Positions 6,148-9,091 of a DNA stretch of 9,091 nt are shown piece after piece; the stretch's first letter is position 1, and each line of letters begins with the position of its first letter. The stretch comes from Bacillota bacterium (GTDB lineage: Bacteria > Bacillota > Clostridia > Christensenellales > CAG-138), in NCBI GenBank assembly GCA_023451115.1, contig JAEXFV010000100.1, positions 1 through 9,091 on the forward strand, written 5' to 3'. The translations under genes were made by a program, and so were the position numbers. The notes beneath the pieces are model-generated. The model did no database searches and had not been told where the DNA came from. It saw nothing but the letters and a program-made list of their open reading frames with translations.

Positions 6148-6624
6148 TTAGCCCTGAAGGGCCTGATCCACAATTCCTTTTGCCTGGTCGGCAAACTCAC
6201 CTACGATAAAGATAACATATTTGCCATTCACTTCAAGGATCGCATTTTTCACCAAGTCGTATTGATCCGGCAAATACATGCTCCATTGTTGTTCCAAAGC
6301 GTCTTTTCGACCTGCAACAGACGTTTTAATTGCTGCTGCAGCATCAGCGTCTGTGGCCTCAAAAAGAGCTACTTCCGCTGCGCGTATATTCACCATTGCC
6401 ATATGAACCTCATATTCCGCCACTTGATCCATAGGCAATTCCGGATATAAGCTGGAGAGCGTTTCTGCATCTATTTCCCCCATAGATGGCATCTCGATTT
6501 CCTGCTCCATGGTATCCCAAACGGCATGTATATCCATAGTTGCTTCCTGCTTTGGGGAACAGCCTATGATGCCCATCAATAAGGTTAAAACCATTCCAAC
6601 ACAAATTATGCTGCGTTTTTTCAT
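6148..6624 (-). CDS. DUF4358-like lipoprotein
   Basis: A 158-aa protein whose N-terminus MKKRSIICVGMVLTLLMGII is followed by G21-C22; the lipobox-type IIGC makes C22 the likely lipidated residue, placing it on the outer face of the membrane. The mature part matches DUF4358 as I know it from clostridia: YEVHMAMVNIRAAEVALFEA (71-90), AAIKTSVAGRKDALEQQWSM (97-116), YLPDQYDLVKNAIL (117-130), NGKYVIFIVGEFADQAKGIV (133-152). No enzymatic motif is seen. An in-frame ATG at 6687 exists, but the ATG at 6624 has GGGAGG 9 bases upstream, gives a proper signal peptide, and a promoter lies between the two, so 6624 is chosen. The family often lies next to MBOAT and DHHW genes, as here, which suggests an accessory role in the same acylation module. 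This role is inference. Confidence 0.82.
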   Translation of the reverse strand: MKKRSIICVGMVLTLLMGIIGCSPKQEATMDIHAVWDTMEQEIEMPSMGEIDAETLSSLYPELPMDQVAEYEVHMAMVNIRAAEVALFEATDADAAAAIKTSVAGRKDALEQQWSMYLPDQYDLVKNAILEVNGKYVIFIVGEFADQAKGIVDQALQG

Positions 6625-6649
6625 TTTTTGTTTCCTCCCATTCTTGGCA

Positions 6650-6678
6650 AGTATAAGATTTATTTTGCCATGTTCTAA
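6650..6678 (-). promoter_or_regulatory. Promoter of the lipoprotein (and probably MBOAT-DHHW) transcript
   Basis: On the minus strand TTAGAA (4 of 6 consensus) and TATACT (5 of 6) are 17 bases apart. The start of transcription would be near 6643, leaving a leader of about 19 bases that contains the GGGAGG ribosome binding site at 6639-6634. Confidence 0.5.
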
Positions 6679-6723
6679 AACGGCCATTCATAAAATACCT
6701 GCTGTTATGCCTTTTATAAAATG

Positions 6724-6747
6724 AAAAGGAGCGTGCGCGCACGCTCC
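6724..6747 (-). terminator. Rho-independent terminator of the phosphofructokinase gene
   Basis: A perfect 20-base inverted repeat (GGAGCGTGC - GC - GCACGCTCC, functional loop of 4 or more bases) is followed on the minus strand by TTTTCATTTT, 21 bases after the pfk stop. It separates this gene from the lipoprotein promoter. Confidence 0.9.
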
Positions 6748-6768
6748 CTGCCATAAAACTGCGCTGTG

Positions 6769-8016
6769 TTATGCCTTAATCTTCTTAAGATTGGCAAAAC
6801 GGGGGAGACCATTTTCATAAACCATTTTCGGTGCGCCTTGAATAAGGGGGAGAATATAATCCAAATACGCTTCGGTAACCCCGTTGCCTTCTTTGTTAAT
6901 CCACTCCAAGGGGAACTTCTTTTCCGTATTGGCTACATCCGTTAGCTCCATCAGCTTAATTTTGCAAACATACTGCCCATTTTCGTCATATGCACGCTCA
7001 AAGCCCACCATTTTATCCGTTACGCCGGATACAGCGCACTCAACTGCAGTTTTGCCGGAGAGGAAAGACTCCTCAACATCCGTCTGGGAAGCGCAGTGAG
7101 CGGCGCAGCGCTGCAACAGAGAAAATTCAATACCACGCACTTTAGCGCCGGTTTCGTTTTTAAGGATATTTGCCAAGGTAGACGCCAAGCCCCCAAGCTG
7201 TTTATGGCCAAAAGCGTCCACAGGGGCGTTTTCTGCGCCATATTCCGCAATCAGCTTACCGTTTTTATCATGGATACCTTCGGATACGGCAACAATGCAT
7301 TTTTTATTTGCTGCATATACCCGCTTGACATCCGCAATAAATTGCTCCATATCAAAATCGCGCTCCGGAAGGTAGATCAGGTCCGGCCCTTTTCCAAAAT
7401 GAGAAGCCATGGAGGAAGCGGCGGTAAGCCAACCCGCATGGCGGCCCATAATTTCCAGCACACAGATCATACCAGTATCATATACGCGGGCATCCAGAAA
7501 AATCTCCATGCAGCTGGTGGCTACATATTTGGCAGCAGAAGCATGTCCGGGGCAGTGGTCGGTGCCGAAAAGGTCATTATCAATGGTTTTGGGTACGCCC
7601 ATAATGCGGCATTCATATCCAACCTTTTGCATATATTTCGAAATTTTATTGCAAGTATCCATGGAATCGTTACCGCCATTATAGAAGAAGTAACGGACGT
7701 CATATTTTTTAAAGATTTCAAGGATACGCTTATAATCCGTGTCGTCTACATCGCTGTCCTTCAGCTTATAGCGGCAGGAACCCAAAGCGGAAGACGGCGT
7801 ATGCAGCAGCAACTCCAGTTCAACCGCATCTTCTTCTCCCATATCATACAGTACATCATCCAGTACGCCACGAATACCATGGGCAGCACCATAAACCTTA
7901 GTGATAGCAGGGTTGTCTAACGCAGTGCGGATTACACCATATGCACTTGCATTAATAACAGAAGTTGGGCCGCCAGATTGGCCAATAATGCATGCGCCTT
8001 TTAACGGTTCACTCAT
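6769..8016 (-). CDS. pfp: 6-phosphofructokinase, pyrophosphate-dependent type
   Basis: It phosphorylates fructose 6-phosphate to fructose 1,6-bisphosphate in cytosolic glycolysis; with PPi the reaction is reversible. Residues (415-aa form): phosphoryl-donor loop GQSGGPTSVINA (12-23), GGNDS (114-118), PKTIDND (142-148) with the catalytic aspartate, MGRHAGWL (190-197) and SEGIHDKNGK (245-254). Asp in GGNDS (ATP enzymes have GGDGS) and Lys in PKTIDND (ATP enzymes have GTIDND) are the accepted signs of PPi use. The first Asp of the usual GGDDS is Asn here. An in-frame ATG at 8034 lacks a ribosome binding site; the ATG at 8016 has GGAGG 11 bases upstream, so it is preferred. The gene is monocistronic, with its own promoter and terminator. 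Donor specificity is inferred from two residues, not measured. Confidence 0.93.
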   Translation of the reverse strand: MSEPLKGACIIGQSGGPTSVINASAYGVIRTALDNPAITKVYGAAHGIRGVLDDVLYDMGEEDAVELELLLHTPSSALGSCRYKLKDSDVDDTDYKRILEIFKKYDVRYFFYNGGNDSMDTCNKISKYMQKVGYECRIMGVPKTIDNDLFGTDHCPGHASAAKYVATSCMEIFLDARVYDTGMICVLEIMGRHAGWLTAASSMASHFGKGPDLIYLPERDFDMEQFIADVKRVYAANKKCIVAVSEGIHDKNGKLIAEYGAENAPVDAFGHKQLGGLASTLANILKNETGAKVRGIEFSLLQRCAAHCASQTDVEESFLSGKTAVECAVSGVTDKMVGFERAYDENGQYVCKIKLMELTDVANTEKKFPLEWINKEGNGVTEAYLDYILPLIQGAPKMVYENGLPRFANLKKIKA

Positions 8017-8027
8017 AATTTCATATT

Positions 8028-8032
8028 CCTCC
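8028..8032 (-). promoter_or_regulatory. Ribosome binding site deciding the phosphofructokinase start
   Basis: GGAGG lies 11 bases before the ATG at 8016 and directly overlaps the alternative ATG at 8034, which itself is preceded by TTTTTGCA and no purine-rich site. This favours 8016 as the start. Confidence 0.6.
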
Positions 8033-8075
8033 ATTGCAAAAATAGTATTTTAATTGCTTATAGCCTTTTTACATT

Positions 8076-8104
8076 ACTATACTACATTTTTAACAGGATG
8101 CAAA
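8076..8104 (-). promoter_or_regulatory. Promoter of the phosphofructokinase gene with adjacent palindrome
   Basis: On the minus strand TTTGCA (4 of 6) and TATAGT (5 of 6) are 17 bases apart, about 60 bases upstream of the start. The -35 overlaps a perfect 10-base palindrome, AAACCGGTTT (8102-8111), a possible operator. A second -10-like TATAAG (8063-8058) has no good -35. Confidence 0.4.
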
Positions 8105-8172
8105 CCGGTTTTGCCGGATTTTCTAAGAATTATTGCTTACAGAGCCATACCTAGATCCATGTGGCGCTTGAT

Positions 8173-9006
8173 TTACCAGCAGTAAATAATTCCTACCGAG
8201 CCGTTGCCCAAATGCGTACCGATAACCGGGCTTAGATCTTCCAATTCAATTTCAATGCTATCACGAAAACGAGCCCTTAATTTTTCGATACAGCCTAAGG
8301 CTCCTGCCTCGTTTGCACAGTGCAACACAGTAAGGTATTTTAATTTATCGGGCAGTTCCCGAATCATACGGTCAAACACTGCCCGCATCCCTCTCACTTT
8401 GTCGTGGGCAACCAAATAGCCATCCTTCATCATGAGAATTGGATGGATATGCAGCAATTTCCCCACAAAAAAGCTCAAGTTGCCAACCCGTCCGCCTTTT
8501 TTGAGAAATTTTAAATCATCCACAAACATAATGGCATCACTGCGTTTAGCCTGAGCGTTTAGTTCATGCACAATATCCAAACGGGATTTGCCGGCATCGA
8601 TCAGTTTTCTGGCAATACGTGCTAAAAATTTAATGCTTACCGAGCAAGATAAACTGTCCACCACAGAAATTCTATCCGGGTCGATCATATCTGCAGCAGT
8701 CATAAAGGAACTGTAGGTGCCGCTTAGACCATGGGATAAGGATATGGCGATTACCTGATCCCCCTCTTGCAACGCCTGTTCAAAGGCTTCGCAAACGATG
8801 CCAACCGGCGGTTGGCTGGTAGTAGGAAGCTGCTCCAGAGTGTTTAGCTTGGTATAATAAGATAGATAGGTTTCTCTCGTGCCTTCTACCAATGTGGTAC
8901 CATCGCTGAAATTCACGCTTAGCGGCAACGTTTTTATATTTAAACTCTGCAGCTCCTCCTGGGAAAACCCACCGGTTGTATCGCATATCAATTGAATTTT
9001 ATCCAC
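8173..9006 (-). CDS. DegV family fatty-acid-binding protein (FakB-like)
   Basis: A 277-aa protein. DegV/FakB proteins hold a fatty acid in a closed pocket and present it to the kinase FakA, which makes acyl phosphate for membrane lipid synthesis in the cytoplasm. Motifs: CDTTGGF (8-14, usually D-S-T-A/C-D-L), PTTSQP (61-66), ISLSHGLSGTYSS (88-100), VVDSLSCS (115-122), FLKKGGRVG (167-175), and VIGTHLGNGSVGIIYCW (261-277). The Thr of TTSQP, S95 of LSGTY and H265 of IGTHLG are the expected carboxylate-binding positions, by analogy with FakB. The length is normal. The start codon is GTG, with AAAGGG 8 bases upstream; no other in-frame start lies closer to the family's N-terminus. No fakA gene is in the window, so the ligand and partner are unknown. 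The gene precedes pfp on the same strand but has a 156-base gap with a separate pfp promoter. Confidence 0.92.
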   Translation of the reverse strand: MDKIQLICDTTGGFSQEELQSLNIKTLPLSVNFSDGTTLVEGTRETYLSYYTKLNTLEQLPTTSQPPVGIVCEAFEQALQEGDQVIAISLSHGLSGTYSSFMTAADMIDPDRISVVDSLSCSVSIKFLARIARKLIDAGKSRLDIVHELNAQAKRSDAIMFVDDLKFLKKGGRVGNLSFFVGKLLHIHPILMMKDGYLVAHDKVRGMRAVFDRMIRELPDKLKYLTVLHCANEAGALGCIEKLRARFRDSIEIELEDLSPVIGTHLGNGSVGIIYCW

Positions 9007-9051
9007 GCCACTGTCCCTTTCTCTGGTAAGCCCAATTTTATTATTTATTTT

Positions 9052-9060
9052 AGTATACCA
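9052..9060 (-). promoter_or_regulatory. Extended -10 promoter of degV
   Basis: On the minus strand TGGTATACT provides a TGn-extended -10 about 45 bases before the GTG start, with no clear -35. Just upstream an ATCCC-ATAAAA-GGGAT inverted repeat (9062-9077) covers the place where the -35 would lie and could be an operator. Confidence 0.45.
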
Positions 9061-9091
9061 TATCCCATAAAAGGGATTGTTGAAGCAATGT

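Noticed and set aside
6625..6687. N-terminal extension of the lipoprotein from the ATG at 6687
   Set aside because: The extension would place 21 polar residues ahead of a normal lipoprotein signal, and it contains the likely promoter; the ATG at 6624 has the ribosome binding site.
7096..7920. A 274-codon open frame on the plus strand, fully antisense to the phosphofructokinase gene
   Set aside because: Its translation shows no family resemblance, there is no ribosome binding site, and it is explained by the codon pattern of the well-supported gene on the other strand.
8105..8117. CCGG-TTTTG-CCGG hairpin as a terminator for degV
   Set aside because: Only four base pairs, followed by TTTG on the minus strand, and 55 bases beyond the stop; more likely part of a palindrome at the pfk promoter.

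Overview
The window looks like chromosomal DNA of an endospore-forming member of the Bacillota, most likely class Clostridia. The evidence is two CotF-type spore coat genes, strong AGGAGG-type ribosome binding sites, TGn-extended -10 promoters, a PPi-type phosphofructokinase, a DegV/FakB fatty-acid-binding protein and a lipoprotein-MBOAT-DHHW gene set of a kind common in clostridia. Base composition is mid-range and even by eye. I see no mobile element, tRNA, rRNA or CRISPR array. The genus cannot be given from the sequence alone.

Layout. (1) 27-1533, minus strand: recX then birA, a tight pair in which the birA ribosome binding site lies inside the last codons of recX. (2) 1534-1700: a divergent regulatory region, with an extended -10 promoter for recX-birA and a sigma-G-like forespore promoter for the coat genes. 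(3) 1701-2320, plus strand: two small CotF-family coat genes ending in a strong hairpin terminator. (4) 2348-2572, minus strand: a cysteine-rich zinc-ribbon microprotein. (5) 2712-3497, plus strand: an exported protein with an EF-hand calcium loop, a peptidoglycan-binding domain and a C-terminal domain of unknown function. (6) 3507-6624, minus strand: a DUF4358-like lipoprotein, an MBOAT O-acyltransferase and a DHHW (AlgJ/AlgX-like) protein, probably an extracytoplasmic O-acylation module. A terminator-like hairpin whose loop region is complementary to the MBOAT ribosome binding site sits inside this set. (7) 6769-8016, minus strand: PPi-type 6-phosphofructokinase with its own promoter and strong terminator. 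(8) 8173-9006, minus strand: a DegV-family protein with a GTG start.

The genes do not form one pathway. The strongest functional grouping is region 6, where MBOAT would move an acyl group across the membrane, the DHHW protein would place it on an outside polymer, and the lipoprotein would be an accessory factor. Regions 3 and 5 fit spore or cell-envelope biology. recX (recombination control), birA (biotin), pfp (glycolysis) and degV (fatty-acid uptake) are housekeeping. No clearly new large system is visible. The best candidates for a second look are the MBOAT leader structure, the unassigned C-terminal domain of the 2712-3497 protein, and the sigma-G-like promoter ahead of the coat genes.
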